From Telmatactis stephensoni (Eukaryota; Cnidaria; Anthozoa; Actiniaria; Isophelliidae): a stretch of 64,000 nucleotides of DNA. The translations under genes were made by a program, and so were the position numbers. Positions 1 through 10,009 of this stretch are shown here, piece after piece. How positions within the stretch are numbered: the first letter of the stretch is position 1; each line of letters opens with the position of its first letter. The stretch covers positions 62,001 to 126,000 of the forward strand of contig JALIZF010001818.1 of the NCBI GenBank assembly GCA_029948255.1. The letters are read 5' to 3'. The notes below the pieces were generated by a model that did not search any database, was not told where the DNA came from, and saw nothing but the letters and a program-made list of their open reading frames with translations.

Positions 1-366
1 TAATTTAAAATATATATATAATTAAGGGTTTTTTTTTTTTTTTACAAGATAAAAAGATTTGCATTTTGTAAATAAAATTTTGTCGATTATTGATGTGTGT
101 GTGTGGTTGTTGGAATAGTAAAGACTTTCGAGCCAACAACCACACTGAGAGGATCAATTTTTTATTTTGCTGATCAAGATATTAAGCTCCTATTTCTCAA
201 AAAAAAAAAATTTTTTTTTTTTCTTTCTTTTCTTTGTCGATAATTTTTTTTTTTATATTTTCCATATTTTTCCATACTTTCAAGAAAATACAAGGTGTGT
301 TGTAAGGCTAGTTCAGTTTTTTTTCTTTTCTAAATTATTATTATAATTATATTTTGCTTTTATAAG
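1..366. other. AT-rich leader with homopolymer tracts
   Basis: Long T and A runs (near 31-43, 200-225 and 245-255), a short TA microsatellite and a TG run at 93-104. No coding signal is visible. A pyrimidine-rich stretch ending in AG at 365-366 could be the splice acceptor for the recombinase-like reading frame that follows. Confidence 0.6.
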
Positions 367-370
367 GCAA

Positions 371-1216
371 GTGAGAGGCCTAAACAGTTTGAAGAACAGC
401 TACGAGTTTGTTTGTGACGTAATAAAGCTGTTCTTCAGTTTTCGTTTGAACGAAGGTAAAGAAGGTATTTCTTTTATATCTGTTGGGATATTTTCCCAGA
501 CGAAAACTCGAAGCGGAGAAAATCCCAGAGATACCAGGAAAATAAAACCGAAAATGTTTTCGGTCCCGGAGAGTGAAAGAGATCCCGTGGCAATCTACAA
601 ATTCTACGCGGAGAAAAGGCCGTCAGAAATGAACGACAACAACGCGCCATTTTATCTAGCAGTAAACAACTTCAAAAGTCCAGATTCTTCTAAACCATGG
701 TTCAAAAAGTCAGCCGTGGGCGTTAATAAGCTAAATTCATTAATGAAAACTATGACAGAAAAAGCTGGACTAGGCCCCAATGTAAAGAACCATAGCGGTC
801 GCAAAACAATGATTCAAACTCTGACAAACAACGACATCCAAGCGACGGATATTATTCAACTGTCAGGACATAAAAATCTTCAAAGTGTGACAAATTATTC
901 AGTGCTATCTGAGAACCAGGAAGCAAAAATGTCTCGTACTTTGAGCGAGCTGACAACAGGAAAGATAGAAAAAACGAATTCATCTCAAGATGAAGAATTT
1001 TCAACTGAACTTCATTCAGCGAACTCAGCATCAGATTATCAACACAGCCAGCAAGCTATGTCGCTTTTTTCGGGCGCTGTTATTTACGGAGGTCAATTCA
1101 GCATCTCTATAAACAGTCTCAATCAATCCCCGAAGTTGGCAATCCAAGAATCTAGAGTGGAGTCTCCTCCAAAAAGGTACAAAAGACTAAAAGTATTAGA
1201 TTCTGACTCTGATTAG
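371..1216 (+). CDS. Crypton-type tyrosine recombinase, C-terminal fragment
   Basis: Open frame of about 281 codons that begins without a real ATG (the first codon used is GTG), so the N-terminus is missing or lies in an upstream exon. Residues 44-180 match the C-terminal catalytic half of tyrosine recombinases of the Crypton/DUF3504 type that is abundant in aquatic invertebrates. The motif NHSGRKT carries H141 and R144, GHK carries H167, and NYS carries the nucleophile candidate Y176. Together these are the H-x-x-R, H and Y of the catalytic set; the first arginine box would lie upstream. The last 100 residues are Ser/Glu/Lys-rich and probably disordered. It is followed by AT-rich sequence and a foldback element. 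It is more likely transposon-derived than a host gene. A domesticated Crypton relative (KCTD1/ZMYM-like) is possible but not supported here. Confidence 0.65.
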   Translation: MRGLNSLKNSYEFVCDVIKLFFSFRLNEGKEGISFISVGIFSQTKTRSGENPRDTRKIKPKMFSVPESERDPVAIYKFYAEKRPSEMNDNNAPFYLAVNNFKSPDSSKPWFKKSAVGVNKLNSLMKTMTEKAGLGPNVKNHSGRKTMIQTLTNNDIQATDIIQLSGHKNLQSVTNYSVLSENQEAKMSRTLSELTTGKIEKTNSSQDEEFSTELHSANSASDYQHSQQAMSLFSGAVIYGGQFSISINSLNQSPKLAIQESRVESPPKRYKRLKVLDSDSD

Positions 1217-1512
1217 AAACATTTTGAAAACCTGATTTTCATAAAAAACGAAGTTACAGCAACAGAACTTTATAAACTTGAAGCTTGTCTACGTTTTTGG
1301 GCATGCAGCCCTGTTTAAAGCTGAAAACTTGTATTTAACAGTTAAAGGATGGTTTATTTTTCTTTCTTTGTGTTTAATTGAACTATTATTATAATTTAAG
1401 CTTATGTACATTCACTGTTAAATTAAATGTTGAATGCGTTTCGCAAATGTTGATGTTTATTGGGCAATTCATTTTTGAATAAATCTCACATATATATATA
1501 TATAATAAACAA

Positions 1513-1662
1513 ATTACTTCATGGTTGGTTCGTTTGTACGATTTTTATTCACTCGTTGTGAAGAGTCGCTAAACTCACTCGTTCGCTGCGCTCACTCGTT
1601 CGTTTGCGACTCTTCACAACTCGTGAATAAAAATCGTACGCACTCACCAACCATGAAGTAAT
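1513..1662. repeat. Foldback (hairpin) element, copy 1
   Basis: Near-perfect 150-bp hairpin. The outer 17 bp (ATTACTTCATGGTTGGT) pair perfectly with 1646-1662, and inner blocks TTTTTATTCAC and GAAGAGTCGC pair with their complements around a loop of ACTCACTCGTTCG units. It shares core and loop words with 7891-8030, but its outer and inner arm sequences are different. Flanks are TA-rich. Confidence 0.8.
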
Positions 1663-1769
1663 CTCTATATATAGCATACACGCAGAACTCATTAGCATTT
1701 AAAACAAGGGTTATACGAACTCGCTCTATTAAAATTAGTTGTCTCAGATTTATTTAAGTTTTAATTAAT

Positions 1770-2007
1770 AATGAGCTCTTCTCACCCCTTGCGTGGCATT
1801 TTATTAATTTTTATCCAACGTGTTGCCCTCAACCGAACGTTTCTATACAAAAAGTACCAACTTAGGCCGCTCATAATTTTGGCGCAATAGATCGAAACCA
1901 TCCCAAAATTTCAAGTTTTGTTAACTTTGTTGTGCTCTTTTCAAACATCATATTTCTATTGCTGTTGGATAAAAAAATGTCACGCAAGGGGTGAGAAAAG
2001 CTCATTG
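1770..2007. mobile_element. MITE with about 45-bp terminal inverted repeats
   Basis: The left end reads AATGAGCTCTTCTCACCCCT and the right end is its near complement, AGGGGTGAGAAAAGCTCATT; the pairing extends to GTTGGATAAA. About 240 bp with no coding capacity. A diverged copy sits at 55473-55678 in the duplicated block, so the insertion predates the segmental duplication. Confidence 0.6.
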
Positions 2008-2264
2008 GTTTAAATGACTACATTACAACCAAATTGTAATTGATTATTACGACAAATAAAAGGTTAAGACAACCAATTTACATTGTTTAATTTGATATAT
2101 CTTTTAGTGGTTGTTAGAACCAATTCCATATGGTTCTTTCTATTACAGATAATAGATCACCTAAGATTCAATGTTGTACCAATTTTTATTGGTAGTTTTA
2201 CCAAGACATTTTTACAGTGAGTAAACCATTCATGATATGATTTTAAAAGTTCTATCTTACGCAC

Positions 2265-2499
2265 CTTAAAGCTTCAGCACTGTCAGTATCGGCTCTTAAT
2301 CTAGGCTTTAATCGAAATTGTTGGTCTTTGTCCATATCCTCTGTAGCAAAAGGAGCTTCTAGATTCCCAATGGCGAGGTCTGATTCTTTCAGGAATTCGG
2401 ATACAAGTTCAAACGTTTTGCTGTAAGAGCATTTCTCGTGAATATGTTGATATCGGACAGGTCCTCCTAAGTTGATGTCTCCAACAAAATCAAGGGTAA
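2265..2499 (-). CDS. Paralogous exon 2 of a second poly-gamma-glutamate synthase
   Basis: This is a 235-bp exon, the same length and phases as the exon at 56786-57020, bounded by acceptor CTCAG|TT and donor AG|GTGCGT. It encodes the start of the PGA_cap domain, with the GDINLGGPVRY metal-binding loop and the GNLE motif both intact. About seven residues differ from the copy at 57 kb. The rest of its gene would lie to the left of the window, since transcription runs leftwards and no exon-3 homologue is seen in 1-2264. Its matching exon 1 (around 4001-4045) is damaged. It is either the second exon of a tandem gene with a broken 5' end or an orphan duplicated exon. Confidence 0.75.
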
Positions 2500-2687
2500 C
2501 TGAGTCAGTTATCAATGAAAAGAAGGCAAGATTAGCGATAATCTGAAGATTTTCACTGTCAAACCATCTTAGATTTTTAGAGTTTGGGAGCGGAATACAC
2601 GCTGCCTTTCTTTGATCCAAAGCCGATAATTTCCACAAACATCTGAATTCACAAAATCATAACATCAGTTTACCCTTGAAAAATATC

Positions 2688-3720
2688 CCGCGGAATTGGA
2701 AGGCCTACAGTTCTTGGATACGTTAAACACCGTCAATGAAGATGGGAGTACAGACGTCGCTGTGTATCGAAAAGCCACTCACACTGACAGGTATTTAAAT
2801 TTTGACAGCCACCATCCAAAACAGCACAAAGCTTCTGTAGTTCAAACGTTACTCCATAGAGCTGAATCCATCCCAAGCAAAGAACAAGACAAGATCAAAG
2901 AAAGGCAGCGTCTATTCCGCTCCCTCCACGAAGGAAATGGTTATCCTAAACAATTTATTAGATCGAAATTGAGACGTCACAAAGAAAAAGATCATGAAAA
3001 GCATGACAAAAAGGAATACTGTGGTTTTGCGGCGTTGCCTTACGTACAGGGAACTACGGAGCGAATCAAGAGAGTTCTTGACGACTATAAAATCAACTGC
3101 TGTCCAAACCAAAAGATGACATCCCTTTAGAAAAGAAGACTGGTGTAGTTTACGAAATTCCTTGTCGCGATTACGAAGCAGTGTATATTGGAGAAACCAG
3201 TCGCTCATTAGGCACCGAACAAAAAGAACATCAAGCTAGCGACAGACTTGGGAAGACAGAAACATCAGCACTGTCAAAGCACGTACTCTTCAAAGACTAT
3301 GAGATCTCTTGGGTTGGCACTAGAATAGCAGAAGTGGTAAATTGCATGACAAGAAGGAGATGGAAGGAGGCATGGTGTATTGCTAAAAATGAGAACGCTC
3401 TATGCAACAGAGACTCTGGCAGGAATCTTCCTGCCAACTACCTGCCTTTGTTAAAGAAATAATCGTTTGTTAGCATGTTTTATGAAATGTGCGCGCTCAA
3501 CTTAAGTATCTCAGTTTTGTTTTAAATGCTCGACCATAACCCGAGCGCGCTCGAATATGAAAAACGTGTACACATTGTTTGTTTTGTAGCGTATTTCCAT
3601 GCATTTCTTCATGTAACCAATCCCTGAAGATGAGCCGATGGCTCGAAAGCTTGGATTTCAATTAAAAAAGTCGTCGAAGAGAAGAGACGAATTTCTTCAC
3701 TCAATAAAAGAGTAGTTTAT
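2688..3720 (+). pseudogene. Penelope-like element, RT C-terminus plus GIY-YIG domain
   Basis: A 5'-truncated Penelope-like retroelement. The first frame (2696-3130) carries the end of the reverse transcriptase region with the conserved FLDTL and VYRKATHTDRYLNFDSHHP signatures, then the PYVQGTTERIKRVL linker. The second frame (ending 3462) carries the GIY-YIG endonuclease: GVVYEIPC, then VYIGETSRSLGT. The two frames join through a one-base deletion near 3103-3110, so the copy is dead. The 3' UTR contains the family-like phrase CCCTGAAGATGAGCCGATGG, and its end is retained at 57690-57965 in the duplicated block. It lies in what would be intron 1 of the left synthase copy, on the opposite strand. 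Confidence 0.8.
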
Positions 3721-4360
3721 GCGGAGAGGTATCTCTGAGAGCAGATTTCGTATGAGTGTGAATAAGCGGACCGCGCCGTACCGTGGCTGTATCATTGACG
3801 TGTTGTCTATAAGAAACATGCGAAATTCCTTCCGTGACCGTCTGTCGCCGTTTTTACAGTCATATGTAAGACGCGTCCTATTTGGTCTCGTATTAACGAC
3901 CCTATTAAATATAAACTTAGCTTAGTTCAGTTCGATTTGCTAGAAAGTCGCTCATCTTGAATAAGAGAATTAGTAACGGCAGCTATAAATAGGGGAATAT
4001 TTACCAATCACACAGTATATATAAAGCAATCTTACTTCTCGTCATCTTTACAGCTTCCAACAGCAAAAGAAAAGAAGGCGTTTGAATATTAAATAGCACA
4101 CTAAGGACTGCACTTTGTTAATCTCAAGGGTTTGACAGGTATTGAACACATTTTGATGTTTATATAGTTGAATGTCAAAATGCTACCTGTAACCTCTATT
4201 AAAATTTACTCTTCTCTTGAATCTTTATTCTCTCAAGTACTTTAAATATCCAAATATATCAAAAACCACCAATCCGTCTCCATGAATGTAATCTTTTTAG
4301 GACTATCTTCATGTCAGTGACATTATTGATTAGTAGTATTTATCATTTACAGTGATTTTA
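3700..4360. other. Duplicated 5' block of the left synthase copy, with broken exon 1 (4001-4045, minus)
   Basis: Closely matches 57990-58600. On the minus strand an ATG at 4045-4043 starts MTRSKIALYILCDW and then a stop. The right-hand copy at this point continues into a signal peptide and a splice donor. A 52-bp segment present at 58302-58355 is missing here, which removes the hydrophobic core and the donor. A TATAAATA motif lies at about 3984. Confidence 0.65.
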
Positions 4361-4435
4361 ATGTAGGTTTTGAAATTCGAGGGAAGACTCGGGACAGGTT
4401 TTGAATTTAATTCAAGACCTGCATAGACCTGCATT

Positions 4436-4690
4436 AGGTTTTTTTTTTGCCAAGCTAGTCGTTAAAACACACATTTGAGAGCGTTTATCTTCAATGCACA
4501 TTTGAGATTTTAGAAACACACTAGAAGTCAGAAAGTTTTAAAATTTAAGGAACTGACTATTCTAACCTTTAAAATATCGCAAATGATATCTTACGAATCA
4601 ACCCTACCGAGCTTCGAATCCTCAACCCTTAGCATCTTACGGTCCATTCCCTTACCACTATGTTATCCGGTAAATCGTTGACCATGACGG
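4436..4690 (-). mobile_element. tRNA-derived SINE
   Basis: Read on the minus strand, the head contains an A-box-like TAACATAGTGGTAAGG and a B-box-like GGATTCGAAGC about 35 bp downstream. A body of about 200 bp follows, ending in an A-tract and CCTAATGCAGGTC. A sister copy at 61155-61385 has a better B box (GGTTCGAGGC). Confidence 0.55.
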
Positions 4691-4985
4691 AATTTTAAGA
4701 AGCTTTATTTCAACATAGCTATTGTTCGACGTTAATTTGATGCACATATAAATCACTCGATATAACTTAAATCCGATGATATCATGTGTTCTTATTTCCA
4801 GAATTTTTGCATTGAAACAATAAAAATAGGGTTTGGTTAGTTTTTAAACCACTTCAAACGCACGGGCTCGGGTTCGCATTGATCGAAATTCAAGACCTCG
4901 GGCCGCTCGCCTTAGCGTTTGAACCTTTATATATATTCCTATTTGCACAAACATTGACCCTAATTCAAAACAAAGAAGCTGACAT

Positions 4986-5644
4986 CATCCTCGGGGACCC
5001 AGGGCGAAGGGGGAGGGGGAGGACCGGAGGGGGAGGGGGAGGGGGAAGGAAAGGAAAAGGGGAAAAGGACGCCCTGGGCATTTGACTACCCCAAACCATT
5101 TCCAACGGCAAAACGTAATCCTATTAGGGATATCCCTCGTAAACAAGGTCATATAACAAAAATATCTGGCACATCTCAATTAACGCTTGGATGCTATGAC
5201 AGTTTAACATGTTTGTGTGTCAAGTCTGCACACCGAGATCAGGCAAAATTTGGTATTAAAGTCAAACTTTTCCCGAATCCTGTGGGTAGCTTTGCAAACA
5301 CATCTTGTTTCTGAATAATTTTCGATACAACCAGCTTCTGTTTCTGTTTAAGGTTTTCACGCGTCCGCTCGCTTTGTTCAAGAGGTGTTGCAATGCGTGG
5401 GGTCAACTTGGGGTTTACTTGTAATTTTAGACGAATCGAGCTCAACCGCACAAATGCTTCTGATTGGCCTCATTATAATTAAATTATAATGAGGCCAATC
5501 AGAGAGAGGATTAAGTTTTGCCTTTGGAAATGGTTTGGGGTAGTCAAATGCCCAGGGCGTCCTTTTCCCCTTTTCCTTTCCTTCCCCCTCCCCCTCCCCC
5601 TCCGCTCCTCCCCCTCCCCCTTCGCCCTGGGTCCCCGAGGGTGA
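4986..5644. mobile_element. hAT-type non-autonomous element with 8-bp TSD
   Basis: Terminal inverted repeats of about 130 bp. The left begins CATCCTCGGGGACCCAGGGC and the right end is its complement, including G/A-rich tracts on both sides. GCTGACAT flanks both ends (4978-4985 and 5645-5652). The empty site exists in the duplicated block at about 61683-61700, where GCTGACAT is present once and runs straight into GAAAACTGGG. The 8-bp duplication fits the hAT superfamily. The interior holds a helicase-like fragment (minus strand) and a 45-bp perfect palindrome at about 5459-5503. Confidence 0.85.
5239..5451 (-). pseudogene. RecQ/DEAD-like helicase N-terminal fragment captured in the hAT element
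   Basis: A 70-codon frame inside the hAT-type element. Residues near the C-terminus read LPTGFGKS, a Walker A motif, preceded by QKQDVF as in RecQ-like helicases, where a Q-rich segment leads into KDVFVxLPTGxGKS. The frame ends soon after motif I, so no motif II or downstream domain is present. It is best read as a captured gene piece, or a remnant of a helicase encoded by a larger relative of the element. A chance match is possible because the fragment is short. Confidence 0.5.
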
Positions 5645-5777
5645 GCTGACATGAACACTGGGAAATTTGTTGATTAGTAGAAGCGCGTGTACATTGTCAT
5701 TTCAAACAGTGAATGAGAGAAATATTTTGTATTCTAAACACGATTATATTTAAGCAATAAAAAACTGTTTCCCGTGT

Positions 5778-5893
5778 TTGATAGTCTGACCAAAACACGC
5801 GTGATGTTGGGAGAAAACTAGAGAGCGTATTCGAGTGTTCTCTCGTGTGTTCTCCAAACATCACAAGTGTTTTGGTCAGGCTATCAAACACAC
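5778..5893. repeat. Foldback hairpin
   Basis: GTGTTTGATAGTCTGACCAA pairs with TTGGTCAGGCTATCAAACAC, and CGTGATGTTGGGAGAA pairs with TTCTCCAAACATCAC. Related hairpins are at about 62205-62300 and 50915-51030. Confidence 0.65.
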
Positions 5894-6029
5894 AAAACTA
5901 AAGTTTTTTACTTCCTCTATAAAATAACAAGCGCTCAAATTTACGAAAAATTCGAAAAAAAGTGACATGAGCGTGTTTGATACTTACTTCAAATCCTCAT
6001 TAATTATTCACGAGGTAGCCAACCAATGA

Positions 6030-6290
6030 AAACGTTACCAGTAATTCGATCCTTGGCCAAACGCAAGGAACTTTGGGATCGCCTGGGGGCAAACATTGAT
6101 TGCTGATAGTAAGAATGTATGGCCGCGTAGGAAATCTTTGATAATAACATCCCAACGAAAAGAAGTATCAAGCTTTTTTGTTCACTTACTAACAGCCAGG
6201 AGTCAAGCGAATGTTACCGTGTCGAAAGTGTGAGTTTTGGTTGGATAGGTTTTACGTAAATCGATCTTATTCTACTCAGTGCGATTTCAA
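6030..6290. repeat. Left arm of a long inverted repeat (partner 9560-9825)
   Basis: The stretch from GTTACCAGTAATTCGATCC through the AAAGAAGTATCAAGCTTTTTTG segment is the reverse complement, with moderate divergence, of 9560-9825. The arms enclose the LINE at 6.5-9.3 kb. Only the left arm is kept in the duplicated block (62430-62700). Confidence 0.6.
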
Positions 6291-6568
6291 TATATATTAA
6301 GCTTATATGTATTGATCCTTTCATCCATAGTTTGGTTAACAAATCGATATTTAATATGAATGAATCAAATGTTAGAATTACATTAGGTTTTAAATTGTTA
6401 AATTGAGATTGAATTGTGATTTGTATTTAGTATTTTTTGTATTTGTTTTAATGTCTTGACTGAGCTCGAGGAACCATTGCAGGACAGACCAGTACAGCTT
6501 CAGGTGAGGGCGCTGTAAGTTTCACCTGTCACTGAAATAGTTTATTACGACACAACTTTAATAAATAA

Positions 6569-7884
6569 ATGCAACTGTGGATCAACAATAATACAAATGA
6601 AACTAGGAAATATATTGAATCTCTTTATCTTTTCTATCGATTAAAAGAAGGCAATGAACTGGGTAAACTGTCAGACCCAGATCAAATTGTAAATAGGTTT
6701 TGCGACTATTTTAGTAGTATAGGACCTAATTTATCAAAACATATTCCCTCGGCTCCTGTAGAACCAAATTACTACCTTTCTGGAGAGTTTAAGAAATCGA
6801 TCTTTATTGAGCCGGTTACTGAAAAGGAAATAATACAAATTACAAGAGAATTTCATTCACGGAAAGCAGAAGGGTACGACAACGTACCCATGTCAGCTAT
6901 TCAACAAGTAATTGAGTACATTTCGAAACCCTTAGCAATCATTATTAATTTGTCCTTATCAAATGGCATTGTTCCTGACCAATTAAAAATTTCACGTGTA
7001 ACTCCGTTGTTCAAATCCGGCGATAAATCAATGTTTAATAACTACAGACCAGTTTCAGTATTGCCTGCGTTTTCAAAGATATTTGAAAAGTCATTTTATA
7101 ATCGGTTATCAAATTATTTAATGAAAAACAGCATATTATCCAATAAACAATTTAAACAATCGGATTTAGAAAAGGACACTCAACGGCATTTGCTTTAATC
7201 GAGCTATACGAAAAGATTTCCTCTGCAATTGATGATAATCAAATTGCCGTGGGAATCTTTTTAGACCTGTCCAAGGCGTTCGATACGGTGAACCACAATA
7301 TCTTATTTAACAAGCTAGAGCATTATGGTATACGTGGGATTGCCTTGAACTGGATAAAAAGTTATTTTTCTAATCGAATGCAATACGTATCGTTTAACAA
7401 CTCTTCATCTCCCTTGAAACCAATTTCATGTGGAGTTGCGCAAGGATCTATTTTCGGTCCGTTGCTGTTTTTGATCTATGTTAATGATATTTGTAATGTC
7501 TCTAAACTGGCTAGTTTGATCTTATTCGCAGATGATACTAACTTGTTCTTTGCACATAAAGATTATGTTCACCTTAATAATATGATAAACCGGGACTTAT
7601 TGACTACATTTTCATGTTGGCTTACTACAAACAAATTATCTTTAAATTCAGAGAAAACCAAATTCATCACATTTGGTCAAAGACAAAAAAGGATTCCAGA
7701 ATTAAAAATCAATATCCAGGACAAAAAAATAGGTCAGGTTAAAGATACGGTTTTTCTAGGTGTTGTCATTGACGAAAATCTTTCTTGGAAAAACCACATT
7801 TCTCATGTAGCTAATAAAATCGCTAAGTCTATAGGCATTATTAAGAAATCAAGTTTTTTTCTATTAAAATCGTCATTACGTACA
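6569..7884 (+). pseudogene. LINE reverse transcriptase (CR1/jockey-like), interrupted
   Basis: Two frames make up most of a non-LTR reverse transcriptase. The first (6569-7198) holds the upstream RT fingers, with RVTPLFKSGDK and NNYRPVSVLP; no endonuclease domain is present. A frameshift near 7160 separates it from the second (to 7884), where GFRKGHSTAFALIEL restarts the protein. That part includes FLDLSKAFDTVNH, AQGSIFGPLLF and the catalytic FADD box. Coding is cut at 7884 by a foldback insertion and resumes at 8930. The copy is inactive: 5'-truncated, frameshifted and interrupted. Confidence 0.85.
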
Positions 7885-8929
7885 TAGAGAATACTTCATG
7901 GAAAGTGCTTTGTACGGTTTTTATTCACTCGTTGTTTTGTATCATAAAACTCACTCGCTCGTTCCTCGCTCGTTCGTTTTATGATACTTCACAACTCGTG
8001 AATAAAAACTGTACAAAGCACTTTCCATGGTGTTTTCTGTTTATCATATGCATATCGAGATTTTTATAAATTTTAGTCATTTTGCTGTGAAAATGGTTTG
8101 CTTTTCCATGGTCAAGATTTTGATTTCAAAAAACACAAAAACCCTACAAAACAAAAGTTAAATTACAAACAGACGTCAAAACACTAAACAAAAATAATAT
8201 TTATTTGTATCAAAAGTGAATTACAGTGCAAAATTATGATTCTTTTCTGTGTAACTTGGACTTTTTTTCTCGTTGACAGACGTTTGTTTACAAAACGAGC
8301 AAAGACAATGCGAAGAATTTGAGTTCATTCAAAGTATTAAAAGACAAACTTACGGTCAAATTCACGCTCGTTAAACATGCTTGGCGTTTCAAATGTCCTT
8401 CAAAACTTTACCTTTAACTTGTTTTATCAGTGTTTTTCTCCGAGCTTTTCTATAAAAGGGCTCAGTTCGACTAAACTTTCATTCAGTGACTCCGAATCTG
8501 CCGGCCGTGAATAAATAATCTTCCTTCGCTTTTTGCAGCACAGCGTAGTTTTGAAAATCTTTTTCCCATAGAGCTCTTCTTCTGCATGACATCGATGACT
8601 TTTGTGGTAAATAAGCTAATCTACTTGAATTTTTATTACTGAATAAAGATTAAAAATTGAACTGCCAAAGACTGAAAATCCTTCGATAAAAAGTGCTGAG
8701 AGGAGCCAGTTTGAAGAAACATTTTCATCAGGAATGAAGTCGCTTCTGATTGGACGTATCGTTTTTCTCACACGTGAAAAAAAGCGGTACGCGGCTTCTG
8801 ATTGGACGTATCGTTTTTATCACACGTGAAGAAAACGATACGCGCATTCTGATTGGCGGAGATTGGTAAACAAACGAAAATTTATTGAATGGCTTTTCTG
8901 TGAGTATATCTCGATATGTATATAATAAA
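7885..8929. mobile_element. Foldback/TIR insertion splitting the LINE
   Basis: Insertion of about 1045 bp between codons of the LINE. Its left part (7891-8030) is a hairpin whose arm CATGGAAAGTGCTTTGTAC pairs perfectly with 8011-8029. The inner arm GTATCATAAAAC also pairs perfectly. Next, GTTTATCATATGCATATCGAG (8039) is repeated inverted at the right end of the insertion (to 8930). A direct repeat of TTCTGATTGGACGTATCG occurs near 8745 and 8797. No coding sequence is seen. Confidence 0.7.
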
Positions 8930-9293
8930 CTGTATTTCGCTATGGTTTACCCATATTTACAATACTGTAATATGATATGGGCTAGTACTTTTCCTTCTAA
9001 TCTTGTTTTCATACAAACATCAACTTCTCCCTAAATGTTTTCAAAATTTAATAACAAATAATGAAGAGGTTCACAGTTACAATACAAGAAATAGGAAATT
9101 ATTTCACATTGAATTTGCCCGGACTAAAATTCGACAATTTTCGGTAAAACACCAGGGTCCTTTGTTTTATAATGCACTCGGTAAAGAAATTAAAAACAGT
9201 ATCTCACTTGCTCAAAAATTGAAAAAAGATCTGATCACTTACTACAAGCTATTATTATTATATCTATTAACCTTCTATAATTACTGTAAATAG
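8930..9293 (+). pseudogene. LINE RT, C-terminal remainder
   Basis: Continues the frame cut at 7884: LYFAMVYPYLQYCNMIWAS follows directly in protein terms. An internal deletion or frame change near 8998 then leads into FSYKHQLLPKCFQNLI and the HSYNTRNR tail typical of the end of these reverse transcriptases. The frame ends at 9293. Confidence 0.8.
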
Positions 9294-9559
9294 TGTAAGA
9301 GAAAATCAATGTAAAAAAAATTTCGTTGCTACCGTATAAAATTATTTTAGAAAACCATATACCGTAGCATCTTTAAATATATATATTTGTAACGAGGAGA
9401 TTTGATAACTTTGATAAGCCCTCGGCTTTTTGTCAGGTTTCCACGCCATTTTACTGAGCTGCATATTTAATTGTAAAATATATATGTGTATTATGAGATA
9501 AATTGGTGAATAAATAAACACACTAAACACACTAAACGCAGACTGCATACAAATGTATT

Positions 9560-9825
9560 CTTTCAGTTTGAGATCGATATATGTAAAAACTGTCCAACCA
9601 AAAATCACACTTGAACTTGAACTTGAACTTGAACTCGCTTGACTTCTGGTTGTCTGTAAACAAAAAAGCTTGATACTTCTTTTCGTTGGGGATGTTATTA
9701 TTAAAGATTTCCTACGCTGCCATACATTCTTACTGTCTGCGATCAATGTTTGCCCCCTGGCGATCCCAGCGTTCCTTGCGTTTGGCCAAGGATCGAATTA
9801 TTGGTAACTCTTCCATTAGATACCC
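9560..9825. repeat. Right arm of the long inverted repeat (partner 6030-6290)
   Basis: Reverse complement of 6030-6290; both share the CCTTGGCCAAACGCAAGGAAC and AAGAAGTATCAAGC words. A short direct run of GAACTT units lies at 9610-9636. The block at 9918-10010 just outside resumes the segmental duplication (matching 63180-63270). Confidence 0.6.
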
Positions 9826-10009
9826 CGCTTTTGAAACGACTCTTGAAACCCCGGAAAGTCCTCCGAAGCATGTGCAACACTTAGCGTTGCGCATCGGTAC
9901 TAAAAATAGCGCACGATGCATGACTCATACAAACATTATGAATCTGTAATCGTACTGAATAGAACACGGAGAAACCTACGTTAAGATCTAGGAAACGTTG
10001 CATGTTTAT

